64,000 nucleotides of DNA from Pyrenula massariospora (GCA_021030905.1 JAGFMI010000021.1:124001-188000), one strand, 5' to 3'; shown: positions 34,134 to 47,036, counted from the first letter of the stretch. Notes: generated from the letters alone by a model not told the origin. Translations and numbers: made by a program.

Positions 34134-36167
34134 ATGTCTTCCGACTCGCCTCGTTCGGACAAAGTCGAGACCCGATTCAGCACGCCCGTGCCTGAGTTGG
34201 ATGATCATCGCTTTCAGATCCGCTCGTTGCCAAGATTGGACGGGATGGCTCCGGAGCCAACCAGACGGTCCACAGCTCGCAGCAATTCTCAAGATCATGT
34301 TAAGGCTCACAGTGCTGTTCACGAGAGTGGTCTAGCGTCTCGGGATTTTGAACATGAACAGGCTATTGTGGATGATGATCGTAGTATTAAGAACGAGATT
34401 CTTGCTCCAAAAAGGACGAGGGGATCTATTAGCCCTACAATGTTGCGCCGCCCAACCAACCGGCGAAGTCGTAATCAACATGATCATCCGCCCCAATCCA
34501 GAACTTCTTCGTCCTCGTCCTCGTCTCCGCCAAATTCTGTGGAAGCTTTCGCAGATCCCCGTCGACGAGAACGTGCTAATACACTAGAGAGCAAAATCCC
34601 GTCCGATCTCGACCTGCTACGAAATCGGAGCGATACGTTCGGAGAGGGTCAGCATCGCCCACCGATCACTCCTGCCAGCGTCGCGCGGGAAACTAGAAAA
34701 GGAGAGGACGAATGCGTCGTGGAAGACATTTGCTTTCCTTCCTACGAAGAGCCCGGAAAGACTTATACAATTGATTATGAAGAGCTTGAGGAGTTTGTGG
34801 CTCTTATCAAGCAAACTCCGCTTCAGGAGCTCCATCGAAATGTACGGAAGCAGAGCATGAGCTCTTTGAATCGAGCGCCGCGCATCTTTCATGATCTTAG
34901 ACGGTCAAAAGGCGATCCAACTCCTCAACAGGAATCCAATAGGCCGACAGAAGCTGACCGATCCTCAGTCACTCAAGTAAAGTCTACAGACAATCAAGAG
35001 AAGTCCTCGGATGGAGACCTCGACGAGAAAATCCCCCTTGAACCCTTTCCACCTGTTCCACCAGAGCCAGAGCGATATGTCTTCTTCTCTTCAGAGACAA
35101 CGACCATAGTTCATGCGACAAGTTTGGCTGAATTGATTGGGGATGGCGTTTCATTTCGCGACCTATTCGAGCTTGGACCAGAAGGTGGCGTTGCTTGGTT
35201 AGACATTGACAACCCTACCGAAGAAGAGTACGGTGCTCTTGCTCGAGCTTTTCATATCCATCCTCTCACCAGCGAGGATATCATGACACAGGAGGCCCGT
35301 GAAAAGGTGGAGCTCTTCCCCCATTATTACTTTGTCTGTTTCCGGACATTTTACCAGATGGACAAAACAAGCGAAGATTATCTTGACCCAGTCAATATCT
35401 ACATTGTTGTTTTTCGCGAATGTGTACTGAGCTTCTCATTTTCCGATCACCCACACGCCAAAAGTGTACGAAAACGCATCGGAAAACTCCGCGATTATGT
35501 CTCACTCGGAAGCGATTGGATCTGTTACGCCATGATGTAAGTGATTGCCTGACCCTATATCTGCTAACAGCTAACGTGGTGTTCCAGCGACGATATCGTC
35601 GACTCCTTTGGACCTGTCATCCGAGATGCGGAGCTCGAGTCCGAAGCCATCGAAGACCAAGTTTTCATCACGCGAGAAGACGACTACGGCTCGCTTCTGA
35701 GGCAGATTGGTCTTTCCAGAAAGCGAGTGCTCAATCTTATGCGCTTACTAGGAGGCAAGGCAGATGTCATTAAGGGCTTCGCAAAACGATGCAACGAACA
35801 GTATTCAATAACGCCTCGCGGAGACATTGGTCTTTATCTAGGTGACATCCAAGATCACGTCGTGACAATGATGTCAAACTTAGGGCATGTCGAGAAAATG
35901 CTGTCACGCTCCCACGGCAATTATTTAGCGCAGCTGAATGTTGATGGCGTCATGCGTGGACATGAAGCCAATCGAGTCCTTGCCAAAATCACACTGATCG
36001 CCACAGTCTTGGTTCCCCTGAATCTAATCACTGGTCTTTTTGGCATGAATGTGCCTGTGCCAGGGAAGAATTCCAGTAGCCTTGGGTGGTTCTTCGGTAT
36101 TATTGGTGTCATCGCTCTTTTTGTTCTGGTTAGTCTGGCTGTGGCGAAGAGGTTGCGATACATTTGA
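34134..36167 (+). CDS. MNR2: CorA-family magnesium transporter (Mnr2/Alr type)
   Basis: Pentameric divalent-cation channel. Two exons (34134-35536, 35588-36167; intron 51 nt) give 660 residues. The N-terminal 300 residues are disordered, rich in Ser/Arg/Pro, and contain a FPSYEEPGKTYTIDYEELEEFV stretch. The cytosolic CorA domain follows (GGVAWLDIDNPTEEEY, HIHPLTSEDIMTQEAREKVE, YYFVCFRTF, VVFRECVLSF). The long stalk helix covers LRQIGLSRKRVLNLMRLLGG to the NRVLAKITLIATVLVPLN membrane helix. The selectivity motif GMN is present in LITGLFGMNVPVPG, and a second helix ends the protein. The large N terminus suggests the vacuolar Mnr2 or plasma-membrane Alr class; sequence alone does not decide. Confidence 0.93.
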
Positions 36168-36732
36168 TTATTCTTGGGTCTCCGTAAATAGCTGGAAATC
36201 TGTTTGAGGTATAGAAGAGGTGGAATTATCTTTTGTGGTTACAGTTTGCATTTTCTAGTTTGAGTCATTTATTATGTCTTGGGCCTGAGTCCTTTTCTAA
36301 AGAGCTTATTTGGAGCTGGGACTGAGATTTTAAACCGTCTCCGACATTGCTGTCCGTTCTCATTCATGATACTACTTTAGAATAGATTTCCTGGTACATA
36401 CATCTCCTAGACTTTCATAGAATCCTGCGATAGACAAAAAGAAGACAACATTTCTAACATATGGTCCACCCATCCAATTGTTCCCCTGCAACAATGTTTA
36501 AATTGTCATCAAAAGCTCGCTTTTAGCCCATCCTCCTGAGTAGCTAACTACAACCTGTAATATTTACAAGTCCCAAGTCACGTGGTGATAATGAACCTCC
36601 TTAGACAAAAATTTTGTGGCTCATCAGACCATCCGATTGATTGGTCATTGCACTTGTCTACATACGAGAACTCTGAGCACCGTGGAATTTTTTTGCCCTT
36701 GTGAACTAGTTTACAAATAGCATGACAAAACC
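36168..36732. other. Intergenic
   Basis: Between the CorA-like gene and FAP7, AT-rich. No gene seen. Confidence 0.6.
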
Positions 36733-37509
36733 ATGCGAAAGCTTCCCAATGTCGTGATCACCGGCACACCGGGCGTCGGCAAAAGCGTGCACTGCGAACA
36801 GTTGGCCCAGGATACCGGCCTGCGGCATCTGTCAGTCAACCGGGTTGTGAAGGATAGAGGATGTCACGAGGGGTTTGATGATGCGGTGGGGAGCTGGGTT
36901 GTTGACGAGGAGAAGGTATTTAATTCGCTTTCTCATTCTGATTTGGGCTATGGGCTGTTGGATTGCTCTTCGTTCTCTCTTTCTAATTTTTGTTCTCTCT
37001 GCCTTCTGTGGCCGAGTGTTCAGGCATACGGTAGAGATTTGCGGCCGAGCTTTGCTAACACGCCTGTTTTAGCTGCTTGATGAGATTGAGGATGATGTAA
37101 AGGATGGTGGATGGCTGATCGATTGGCACGCTTGCGATTTATTTCCGAAGAGCTGGATTGATCTAGTGGTGGTGCTGAGGTGTCAGGCTACGGATGTGCT
37201 CTACGACCGGCTGAAGACAAGGTGAGTGGGTTGAGATTTTGCAAATCACGCCTTTTCTACTGGATCAGATGGATATGCTTACACAGAAGGGATGGTAGAA
37301 ATTATCCAGATGCGAAGCTACAAGAAAACCTGGACGCTGAGATCTTTGGAGTTCTAATGGATGAAGCAAAAGAGGCTTATGATGAGGAGGTAGTAGTCGA
37401 ATTGAAGAGTGAATGTCACGAAGACTTGGAGGCAAATTGCGAGAGGATCGTCCTGTGGGTAGAAAATTGGAAGAAAGATCGCGAGAATGCTGCGAATGGC
37501 GAAGAATAG
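36733..37509 (+). CDS. FAP7: Adenylate kinase-like ribosome assembly factor Fap7 (AK6/hCINAP)
   Basis: Atypical nucleoside kinase/ATPase needed for 20S pre-rRNA cleavage and late 40S maturation. Three exons (36733-36915, 37073-37221, 37287-37509) give 184 residues, the usual size. The P-loop GTPGVGKS lies at residues 11-18. Further marks are LRHLSVNRVVKD, LLDEIEDDV, GGWLIDWHACDLFPKSW (the DxHxxDxFP motif), VVLRCQATDVLYDRL and RRDGRNYPDAKLQENLDAEIF, which forms the lid. The C terminus WVENWKKDRE is typical. The first intron is long for this locus (157 nt). It converges with HAM1, with about 120 bp between stops. Assignment is firm. Confidence 0.96.
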
Positions 37510-37628
37510 GCTTCTCAGGCATCGTTCCGAAGCTCTTCAGTGGAAGTCTCGAAACCTATGACTGAACTTTCAATTGGATGCGCATGATCATTTGAAACGG
37601 CCACCGCCTGCGTTCCATATTCAGGCTC

Positions 37629-38608
37629 TTATGCTACCGGTCGCTCCGCGAGCCACGCCTTCACCTTCTCAAGCGCCCTATAGCGGTGTGATATCCTATT
37701 CTATATCAAGCACCGTTTTTGGTCAGCAAAGGGTCACGCATATCGCACAAACCGCCGAAATTCACAGCAGCAAACTCACTTTGAAGTCTTTATCCATCTC
37801 TGCGTATGTTATACCCTGGTATTCAAAGATCGGATCAAAGCCTTCCGTCTTGGTCAATTACGCCGAATGCCTCCACGATGAATAACGCCAAATGGACCTA
37901 CCAAAACCCGATGTCCCTCTCGCTGGTACGATCTTTCCCACCGTCTTTCCCTCAAAAAGCACCACATCTGCACCTGGTCCGGCGCAGTACGCAAACGTAC
38001 AAATCGCCTCGGCGGTCTTGTCGTCATACGCAGCCAGGAGTTTGTTCATGCCAACGTGGCCGAGTGCATTGATGAACCATTTACTAGACAGAGATATAAG
38101 CAACAGGAAAGGAATTTGTCGGAAACTTCTTACATATACGGCCCCGGGAGGCCATTGAGCGCGTGGAATTCGACGGCTACGTCTTCTGTTAAGACGGGTC
38201 CGTTGACCTAGATAGAGAGAGTGAGATCATCATTCAAGTTGTGTAACCTGCAGTGAGTATTCAGTGTCATGGATTTGTTTAATTGGTTCTCACACCATTT
38301 CAAAATATTAGTAGCCTCACAACTACCAACCCTCCGTAGCATGTGCTCTGACACCGCACCTCTAATTCTTACATTGGAATGATTCAAGGGAAAACAAAGG
38401 TCCCAGAGCCCAAAGTTACCTTTTCAGCCGCCCTCCGGCACTTGTCTCTCGCAATTTCTTCTGATGTACCCTGTATCTCAACGATGTCGATGGCTTGACT
38501 GTGTAGCGTAACTACATCTTCAAAGATGGCACGAACCTCTACAAGCTTGTTCGCGTTGCCAGTGATAAAATTGAGACTTGAAGGTCGAAGCTCCGATGGA
38601 GAGGGCAT
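37629..38608 (-). CDS. HAM1: Inosine triphosphate pyrophosphatase Ham1
   Basis: House-cleaning enzyme hydrolysing ITP, dITP and XTP to monophosphates. Five exons on the - strand (38608-38420, 38207-38134, 38083-37902, 37841-37780, 37700-37629) give 192 residues, a normal length. Motifs: [13 protein letters not shown] near the N terminus, [39 protein letters not shown], then a GFGFDPIF block in which the first aromatic is Phe where I would expect Trp (GFGWDPIF). The end reads [17 protein letters not shown]. The first intron is 212 nt. No long frame reveals the gene since exons are short. All junctions restore conserved family sequence. Confidence 0.93.
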
Positions 38609-39101
38609 TTTGTGGGTTAGGGATAGGTGGAAATAGATTGCTAAATCTGGTATTGAGGGAGTTTCATTCGAATTTTAGAACGAGTATGTTGTTGTTTCGT
38701 TGATTTACGGGTCGAGACGATGAGTGTATTAGGCGCGGTGTGGATCACGCCGACCAGCATGCAGACCACCGAGAAATTCTCAGATAACGATTGGATTACA
38801 AAGCTGTCTAGTGAGACTGCGAAGTCTACTGACCTATGTGTGGATCTTATGGAATGTGGTTCACTTGAATCTCGATGTAAGTACCCATCCTGCTCATCGC
38901 TATTACGGGCTATCCAACCCACCGTATGCGCCACCCGCAATGCAATGCCGCTGAATGAGAATTTATGCAAAGCCTGATTTGTATGTATGCAATCTCCGAG
39001 CCTTTGCCAGTGTATTTCAAGAATGCCGCAGAAAAAATCCTTAGTGATAGTTGTAGCGGGCCCCCACTCTCAAGGGGCCAGCTCACCCATGATAATGCCA
39101 A
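38609..39101. other. Intergenic
   Basis: Between HAM1 start and the end of the ZUP1-like gene. No gene seen. Confidence 0.6.
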
Positions 39102-40739
39102 TCAACTTTTCGGAGGAGAAAATCTATACGTATTAGTCATGATCTTCTAAGAGCATAAAACGTGAAAAGCTACACTTACTTCAAGATCTCGAAGTCTTTA
39201 TATTTAGCTAGGTAGGCCTCTCCGCGACGATACGGCTTCATGAGTTTGGGGATGATCGAAGGGCGCGGAGCCTTGTTAGGGCTCAATTTCTCAATCGCTG
39301 CAGCAGGCCTAAACATAGGATCGAAGACGACTAGGTTGATGGTGTCGGACTTTCGAAGCTCAACACCAACGATGGTCATGGAGTGGCCGTGGTGTTGGAA
39401 ATATATCGGTGGCATCTTGGTGATGGAGACCTTTTCGCCGCTGCTGGTAGATGCTTCGTCTTGTCCAAAATAGTCTCCCACTGCCAGAAGGAGTGTCTCG
39501 TGCCCGCGTGCTGAGTGAGTTCGGGTAAAGGCATTTGCTTCACACTGGATAGAGAGACTTTGAAAAAGAGCCTCAGCCTACGGGAGAATTACGTTAAATC
39601 GTACTCGAGAATCACAATGTACGGACGGCCTACCTCTGGAGTGCCAATATACTTCCGCGTTCCAATAATACCACCGGTCTCGATCCTGCCGTTCAAGTTG
39701 AATCCCATATCCCAAGCCCGTTCGATCAGCTCTTGAATCCGAAAAACAGAAGGGGTTCTTCCATTGAAATGCTTGTAGCCTTTAGCCCTGGCCTCTCGAA
39801 TATAAGAAACCATCATCTGAATGTTTCTGTACCCGCAGAAACCTCCCTCGCGAGGTATCTTAGACACATAATGAACTGCAGGGTCGCAATAGAATGCTCG
39901 CTCGATGAATGGATCGGCGTCAGAAAGACGAGCGAGGATAGGGACTAGGCCGGGCTTCTCGTTGGCAACAGCTTCAACCTGCACAATGCTACCATCACGT
40001 CCTATCTTATTGCTAATTGTGACCTTTGCGCCATCTTCAAGCAATCTTCGAAGCCATGGCGGCATCTGTTTCTCATGCGCAAACGGGCCTAGCTCAGCTT
40101 TCTGCCATCGGTGTTTAGCATTGAATCATTGCAAGGCAAAGGGAATCACAAAGGCCATACTCCAAGTCTCTTTGTCTTACTTGTGGCTACCAACTGTGTA
40201 TGCGCTAAGCTACTAGACGTGCGCCGCGGCGAGCGTGGGTCTCTGAGCAAGAACTCTTTGAGCGATTTGCGAGCGCTCTTAGATTCGCGGCTTGAGATGC
40301 TTGACCGGTCTAGCTGGTCAACATTGCGCAAAGCGGAGTGCAGGTGGGCGGGAAATTGACTGTTAGTCTCTTTGTCGTCGCGGCTGTTGGATAAGATAAC
40401 ACTCGATGCCTCAATCTCCTCAAGTGCCATATCTTCCGCAACATGGAAGTCGGTATGAGTAGATAATTCTGCGCGGAGGACCTGTTCGCCACAGCTTGGC
40501 AATGGACATTGAACGTAGTCATTTCCGCGGGCTCGATGGGAAAGAGTGTCTGTCGTCAATTCCTCTTCAAGTTGAGGCGATTCTTTCGGGTCAGGAACGT
40601 CCTCCGTGGTAGTTTCTCTGACAGCAAAAGGAGACTCTCCGCTTTCAGGATGAACAGTTTCAACATGAAGCGTTAAAAAATAAGAATCGTCATTCACATA
40701 ATTGCAAAACGGACACGATGGAAGCCCATCAAGATCCAT
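39102..40739 (-). CDS. ZUP1-type K63-directed deubiquitinase (C78 peptidase family)
   Basis: Cysteine peptidase of the UfSP/ZUFSP fold (ZUP1 in animals, Mug105-like in fission yeast) that cuts K63-linked ubiquitin in genome stability. Four exons on the - strand (40739-40161, 40101-39634, 39577-39180, 39123-39102) give 488 residues. The N terminus has C2H2-like fingers (CPFCNYVNDD...H, VQCPLPSCGEQV...H). A linker reaches RLGKAELGPFAHEKQMP, the conserved entry to the catalytic domain. The nucleophile is Cys282 in GGFCGYRNIQM. The catalytic His lies in HHGHSMTIVG and the Asp in VVFDPMF. The first donor (GTATGG rather than an upstream GTAAGA) was chosen because it rebuilds RLGKAELGP. The last exon adds only FSPPKS; a stop at once after FEILK is the alternative. 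Confidence 0.88.
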
Positions 40740-41363
40740 GACGGAGGTACAGCCACTCACTCGGCTGCATCAACTTTGTCGTAGTCGCTTGATACAACAG
40801 TGACCGTGGTCATGGTGCAGCAGAAGGTTAATGAAATCCAATCAGTGCTATTCTGGCTCAATCGAACAGAAGCAGGATATTGGACAGTCCGTTACAGCTT
40901 TTTAGATTCGACGAAAAGGGAACAATCGAGAACAAGATGATTGTTTGAAACTTCAAAGCTATTTTGAGGACAAGGTGAGTCTAGGACATGAGAAGAAGAA
41001 AAACAAGGCTGTTGCAGATACATCCAGCCTTGCAGGGGTTAGGGCAGTTAGAGTTTTGGCGGGGAACGAGGCGCAGAGTGACTCAGATTTGCCGGTGCAT
41101 CAATTCTTCCACATGCTAAAAATTTTCGATGTTTCGAGCATGGCAGGTCAAGGATATGGGAGCTCGCCGTTCGGAGTTTTCACAAGTGCTCTGTTCAAGG
41201 ACCCGTTTGCATTTGGTCCAGCAAAACGACCAAGACCTCAATCATCCTACTATTCATGAACCCCGCAACGCATAATTCTCACCGCTCTCCACCTTTTCTC
41301 GCGTGCTTTGAGCCCCTTCTTTGTGGGCTTCGTCTTCTTCCCTGACGGCAACCTCGCTAGACC
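40740..41363. other. Divergent promoter of the ZUP1-like gene and aspartokinase
   Basis: About 620 bp. A 104-codon frame (40945-41259) lacks an ATG start and is not supported. Confidence 0.6.
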
Positions 41364-43098
41364 ATGAAAGTGAATGGTGTGGTAAATGGCGACAGCGGTG
41401 GTCCAGCAGCGGATGAGCACTCGCATCCCGGAGCTTGGATTGTACAGAAGTTCGGTGGTACTAGCGTGGGAAAATTCCCATCGAGCGTCGTTAATGGTGT
41501 CGTCAGGTCAGATACTACAAATATGCCCTTACGTTCGGATCTAATGAGCCTTGTGTAACAGGCCTAATTTGCTAGAGAACAATGTAATTGTCGTTTGCTC
41601 GGCGCGGAGCAGCAGCACAAAGGCCGAGGGAACTACGAACAGGTAAGCGGGTTGTTAGCACCTCGAATTGGATTGACAATTGCCACCAGGCTCCTACGCG
41701 CTGCAAGAGAAGCTGAGACGGTCGGATCGCAGAACGTTCGAAGCCTAATCGAACAAGTCCAAGTGGATCATTTAGAAGCGGCCGAAGCACATATCAAGTC
41801 ACATGAGGTTTTGGCCGGCTTGAAAGAGGCTATTCAGGTCGAATGCACACAAGTGGTGCGACTCCTACAGGCTGCACAGACTCTCGGAGAAATAACACCG
41901 CGCTCGGTCGACAAGGTGGTTAGTACAGGTGAAAAGCTAAGCTGCCTCTTTATCGCAGCGCTCATCAGAGACCATGGTACTTCTGCGGAATACGTAGATC
42001 TGTCCGACATCATCGTTTCAGAAACTACAAGTCTCCTTGACCATTCGTTCTACACCTCACTAGCCGAAAGACTTGGCGAGAGAATTAGTGCCTGTAAAGC
42101 GCGAGTACCGGTAGTGACGGGTTACTTTGGACCGGTACCAGGAGGCCTACTTGACAAGATTGGTCGTGGATATACCGACCTCTGTGCTGCTCTGGTCGCT
42201 ATTGGATCAAAAGCTCAAGAGCTCCAGATATGGAAGGAGGTCGACGGGATATATACAGCCGATCCACGCAAGGTCCCTACCGCTCGGCTCCTAAATACAA
42301 TCACCCCGGCAGAAGCATCTGAGCTGACCTTCTATGGCAGTGAGGTTATACACCCATTTACGATGGAACAGGTCATTCGAGCTCGGATACCCATCCGAAT
42401 CAAGAATGTGATGAACCCTCGGGGGGGTGGAACTTTAATATTCCCAGATTCATTGGCAGAGCTTGACGCAGAAACCATGGGGGGCGCTTCGAAGCTCATC
42501 AGAAGTCGAAGTTCAAGTCTCCTGAGCGCACGGCGGACTCCTAAGCGCCCAACAGCAGTCACTATCAAGCATGATATTCTGGTCATCAATGTACACTCAA
42601 ACAAACGATCTCTTTCGCATGGATTCTTTGCCAAGATTTTTTCCGTCTTAGATTTCTGGCGACTGTCCGTGGACCTGATTTCCACCAGTGAGGTCCACGT
42701 TTCCATGGCTCTGCACTCAGAAGCTCCATTACTGAATGGCCAAGGTGACGAGGATCGTCAAATTGTCGACCGTGATCTTAGAGGAGCCATTCAAGATCTA
42801 CGGAGCTATGGTACAGTCGACATTATACCTGACATGGCGATTCTTAGCCTGGTTGGAAAGCAGATGAAAAACATGGTTGGCATAGCCGGAAAGATGTTCT
42901 CCACCTTGGGAGAGAACAACGTCAACATAGAGATGATATCACAAGGTATGGGCTCAACTTTCTATAAGATTGTTTCAGTTCTAGCTAATCAAAGCAGGCG
43001 CAAGCGAAATCAACATCTCATGCGTGATAGAGGAAAAGGACGCGGACAGGGCGATCAACATTCTACACACAAATTTATTTACATTTCTTGATCAGTGA
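41364..43098 (+). CDS. HOM3: Aspartokinase
   Basis: First step of the threonine/methionine branch: phosphorylates L-aspartate. Four exons (41364-41506, 41562-41642, 41690-42945, 42998-43098), introns 47-55 nt, 526 residues. The kinase N-terminal motif VQKFGGTSVGK is followed by NVIVVCSARSSSTKAEGTTNRLL across two introns. Then come GEKLSC, VTGYFGPVPGG, GRGYTDLCAALVAIG, EVDGIYTADPRKVPTA and the SELTFYGSEVIHPFTMEQ block. Two ACT regions follow: KHDILVINVHSNKRSLSHGF and AILSLVGKQMKNMVGIAGKMFSTLGENNVNIEMISQG, the usual site of threonine feedback control. The last intron sits at SQG and restores GASEINISCVIEE. Assignment is certain. Confidence 0.97.
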
Positions 43099-44414
43099 GG
43101 GAGGGCCAACTGCTTCGGTTTTGAATGCATAGCAAGGCGTTCCGGCTCTTGTTACAGAACTTGGGCCTCAGCGGTCGGGGCGGGAAAAGCGGTATAGAGG
43201 TTATGTCCTACATATACAGCTCTAGAGTGCCGGTTCCACGAGATGATTTTGATTGGTTTCGAAAGGCATGTGGCAGCCGAGGGCTCCGTCACCTCAAAAG
43301 TGATTATATTCGTGATTTATCAAGCTATTTTGTACCAGCTTAAAGTAATCCATAAGCTCTGCAAGACTGACTAGCAGACCCATGAGCCATAATGCTCCCG
43401 ATCTATTACTTTGTTTACACAGGTTCAAGCTCTACTCAGAGGGCACCAATGTAAGAGCTGCGTCGGGAGGCTGTTGCCAGAATTGGATCGGAGCATCTAT
43501 GTTTCAATGCAACATGTCCACAGCCACGATCATGTCTCTTCGAGCTCATGCAACCTCTCTCTACGCGGAAGATGATGGGAAGGCTGAGACGCGTTGCAAC
43601 GTGCACCGCGTTTGAGACGCGCGAGGCCGTGGAGGAATCCCGCGGACGCAAGGGAGGTCGAGGCCAAGCAGACCTTCATGCGAGCCGAGAACCGCCAGTC
43701 ATCGGTTGGATGCCGGCAGGCTCTGAGACTGCGAGAATCGCCACGAAGGCAGCGGCAAAAGCATCTGTCGCCTCTTACTGGTGAGACGCATCCTTTTGCT
43801 CTGCCGCGGTCCCTTTAGCGTGTTCGACGTTGGGCGTCCTTGGCAGCTCGACCACTTCTGGCCCCCCTTGGGTATCTGCGCCCCTCCTCCTCCCACTCCG
43901 AGAGCTGCACATCACCGCCTCAGATTGTCTCATTCCCACTTGCTTCTCTACCCAATTCTTCCACTTAACAATCGACAGAACCCTTTTACATTTACTTGCA
44001 GGTGTCTATTTTGTCTTCTTCCGTCCGATCGGCCGTATCGACATCAAGCAGTATTGACGGTGTAGCCCTTTTTTGGTACAGCTTGGATAATCCCTGCCTT
44101 CCGGCCATTGACCCACCGTACCGCTCCATCCAAGGCACGCTTACGCCAAAGCCGGGTCAGAAAAACCTGCAGCGCCAGAACAGTTCTTTGGATTTGACAT
44201 ATAATTTCCCGTGTCTCCGTACCCGGCGTCCTGTGTGCGCCATCCCAAGCAGACCGTTCGTTGATCGCCCAATTCCCGGTTCCCAGGTCACAAGCCAGCA
44301 AACACTTCACACCCGGTGACTGCGGACAACGAGGCAGAAGAGCGTCGCTCGACGCGTCAAAGAAGCAGAAGTCAAGTTTCGAAGCCCTTAATCCATGCGA
44401 GAGAAGCAGCAGAG
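43099..44414. other. Intergenic, 1.3 kb upstream of the forkhead gene
   Basis: Pyrimidine-rich from about 43780 to 44010, as in long fungal leaders. No supported gene. Confidence 0.6.
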
Positions 44415-46568
44415 ATGTCTCCGACGCGTCGACCTCCCTTCGTACAGATATATTCCGACGAAGGCTTTCAAGATGACCCGACAACTCACATCCGACCTCC
44501 ACCACGCCTTCAACCATCAGCAATGCCACTACAACCTATAATCAATCCATCGAACAGTCGCAGCACTATTCTTGATCCTCCAAATTCTGGCCCTTATCCG
44601 CCCTCTCCCTTAAAGGCCACCACTTTCCCCTCGCCACAAGGAGCTCCTCACGATTTAAATTACTATGCGATCCCTCCCCCACCAACCTTCCCCATTTACA
44701 GCGACTCGCCTGTCAAGAAAGCTGCGATTACAAACGCCCAGAACTTTCCCCAGAGCTATTCTCAAAAGCCTCTCTTCACCACATTCCACAGCACCCCTGC
44801 AGATTACTCTGAGAAGGAGAATGCTAGAAACATGAAGATTCCCAATGAAACTTTCGCAGAGTTTCCAGACCCATCGTACGGTCGAAAGCCACCTTTAAAG
44901 CGCCTCATGGATGCAGCGCCGATGAATGAGCGTCAATCCAAAAAAGTGCGCATTGAAGAAGCACCGCTTCAATTGCCTGAGCCACACGATATGCCAGTAA
45001 TCGAAGATGACGGTGAGAAGCCACCATATAGCTACGCTCAGCTCATCGGTATGGCTATCCTTCGCGCCCCGAATCGTCGCCTCACTCTTGCCCAAATTTA
45101 TTCTTGGATCTCGTCAACCTTCTCATACTACAACGAACAGGAAGGTGGTTGGCAAAACAGTATCCGTCACAATCTTTCCTTGAACAAGGCCTTCGAGAAG
45201 ATTCCTAAACCAAAAGAAGACCCTGGGAAAGGCAATTACTGGGCTATCAAAGAGGGGATGGAAATGCAGTTTCTGAAGGAACGAGCACTTCGCAACCGTC
45301 CCACCCTTACTGGTATGACGATGTCTGCGACCACTTTCAAGAGAGATCCCCCTCCTCCTCAGGTGCAAGAACCAACTCCCGATGAATTGTGGTCGATGAT
45401 ACAGCTGCCAGAGCCTGTGGGCCAACCAACGCCTGTTTTGCCTGAGCTCTCCTCTGACGCTACTCTTCCTGCGTCCGACCCTGCACTAGAGGAAGAGATT
45501 GAGGATACTGGAGACCGTAGCTCCCAGGTCGACCCAACAGATTCCTCGCCTCCAGCTATTGACTCTTCTCCCCCTTTCATTCCTTCTGGAAGACGGAGAC
45601 CAACGTCGCCTATGCCAAGTGCGCTACAGGCTGCTTCTGGTACCCGACAGCTACGAAAACGCAAGGTCGAATCCATGGATGATAGCGGCTATTTCTCCTC
45701 ACTTGAATCTTCGGTGCTAAAGAACAAGAGAAGTGCAGGTCTCACGTCAGAGGCGGATTCTCAACGTTCTCGGGTGAAGCGCGGTCGCGCAGAGGAAGAG
45801 ATTGCCCGCATCCGAAGCTCATCCCACGACATCAGCCCTTACAATATCCGATCTCAGCGTCTTAGTTCTATTGACCTCCCAGCATCTTCCCCAATCAGGC
45901 CAGCGAGCAATACTGCAATGCTGCCACCGGCTACCCCGGGAATGATTCTCAAGAAACCAAGGAAACCGCCACCCTCAATTTCACCTAACACCAATCTTCG
46001 TAATCATCGCAAGAGCGTCCAGCAGCTCATCAATTCGCCAGTCAAAAGCCTTGGTCTCTTCCCTGACGAATCTATAAACTATAGTCCAGTGTTCAACATT
46101 CATGAAAATCCTGTATACGACATACTCCCTGGTCAGTTCGATATTTTCACTGATAATCTTGACATCAATCCTGCCACGCCCGCTTATGGATCTCCTTTGA
46201 AACGCTCTACAAAGCGCCCATCCTTGGCGCGGACTGCCACCTCTGCTGTTTTGGGCGACATTACAAATGCATCGCATAGCAAGGCCAATACAAAAACTCC
46301 TCTTCGCGCTCCCCCTCTTCTGAAACCCACAATCTATGCCGACTCTCCCAGCAAATCTCCTCTAAAAACCTACTCCCCCCTTCCCCAAGATGACCTTTTT
46401 GACTTTGGCAGCTATGCTGACGAAAATTCCGATGGCGGTGATGGCTTTGATATTCTTCAGGGGTTCGAGAAGATCGGTGGTGCTTTGTCGACAGAAGCTA
46501 CTACTGGCCTTATCCCGACCAATGCTCGGCCAGCACTTGGTGGCCGGAGCATGACTTCTCGATTTTGA
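44415..46568 (+). CDS. Forkhead transcription factor (Hcm1/Sep1-like)
   Basis: Single exon of 717 residues from ATGTCTCCGACG; the frame extends upstream but has no other ATG. The winged-helix domain spans about residues 200-290: [27 protein letters not shown], then the recognition helix [19 protein letters not shown] and [11 protein letters not shown]. No FHA domain is visible, which argues against the Fkh1/2 class. The rest is disordered, with many Ser-Pro/Thr-Pro sites ([32 protein letters not shown]) suited to CDK phosphorylation, and repeated SPLK-type motifs near the C terminus. By analogy with Hcm1/Sep1 it may drive cell-cycle genes; this is inference. DNA-binding assignment is certain, subfamily moderate. 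Confidence 0.93.
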   Translation: MSPTRRPPFVQIYSDEGFQDDPTTHIRPPPRLQPSAMPLQPIINPSNSRSTILDPPNSGPYPPSPLKATTFPSPQGAPHDLNYYAIPPPPTFPIYSDSPVKKAAITNAQNFPQSYSQKPLFTTFHSTPADYSEKENARNMKIPNETFAEFPDPSYGRKPPLKRLMDAAPMNERQSKKVRIEEAPLQLPEPHDMPVIEDDGEKPPYSYAQLIGMAILRAPNRRLTLAQIYSWISSTFSYYNEQEGGWQNSIRHNLSLNKAFEKIPKPKEDPGKGNYWAIKEGMEMQFLKERALRNRPTLTGMTMSATTFKRDPPPPQVQEPTPDELWSMIQLPEPVGQPTPVLPELSSDATLPASDPALEEEIEDTGDRSSQVDPTDSSPPAIDSSPPFIPSGRRRPTSPMPSALQAASGTRQLRKRKVESMDDSGYFSSLESSVLKNKRSAGLTSEADSQRSRVKRGRAEEEIARIRSSSHDISPYNIRSQRLSSIDLPASSPIRPASNTAMLPPATPGMILKKPRKPPPSISPNTNLRNHRKSVQQLINSPVKSLGLFPDESINYSPVFNIHENPVYDILPGQFDIFTDNLDINPATPAYGSPLKRSTKRPSLARTATSAVLGDITNASHSKANTKTPLRAPPLLKPTIYADSPSKSPLKTYSPLPQDDLFDFGSYADENSDGGDGFDILQGFEKIGGALSTEATTGLIPTNARPALGGRSMTSRF

Positions 46569-47036
46569 CTACGGAGAGCACAGTTCTCTTCGAGGATGCC
46601 GTACGCCGATTACGACTTGTGATAGTTTGGGAATGATGTCTGTTGGTGGATATGCTGTTGAAATAAACATGAACCATGATTTTGGGCGTCAGTTCAATCC
46701 GACGACTTGGACGGATACTTTTGTACGGAGATTGGGACCACGAGTCTTGGGCAGGATTGGCGCCATGACTTGGGAGTCGCAGATCCGCCCGGATTTGCTC
46801 GACCCAAGCTCGACGTCTTGGATTCTTCAGACCCGAGCATGATGTGATGATGATGGATGATTGTATTGATTAATGAGCCCAAGTGTTGAGATTCTTCCTT
46901 ACAGATAGCTTCTTCCATGATAGTTGCTGGTTCTCTCGGAAAGCCGTATTTTTTCTTTCCAATGCAATTTGACAAACCCTTTCAAAAACCCTTTTCGTCT
47001 TTTCTAGAATGGGTGTCTAGTTAGCATTGACTAAGC
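46569..47036. other. Intergenic between convergent genes
   Basis: 3' flanks of the forkhead gene and HTD2. No gene seen. Confidence 0.6.

Noticed and set aside
40945-41259. 104-codon frame between the ZUP1-like gene and HOM3
   Set aside because: Begins with TTG, no early ATG, and no family resemblance; likely leader sequence.
44316-44414. N-terminal extension of the forkhead protein
   Set aside because: The open frame begins with GTG; the first ATG is at 44415 and starts the family-like MSPTRRPP.
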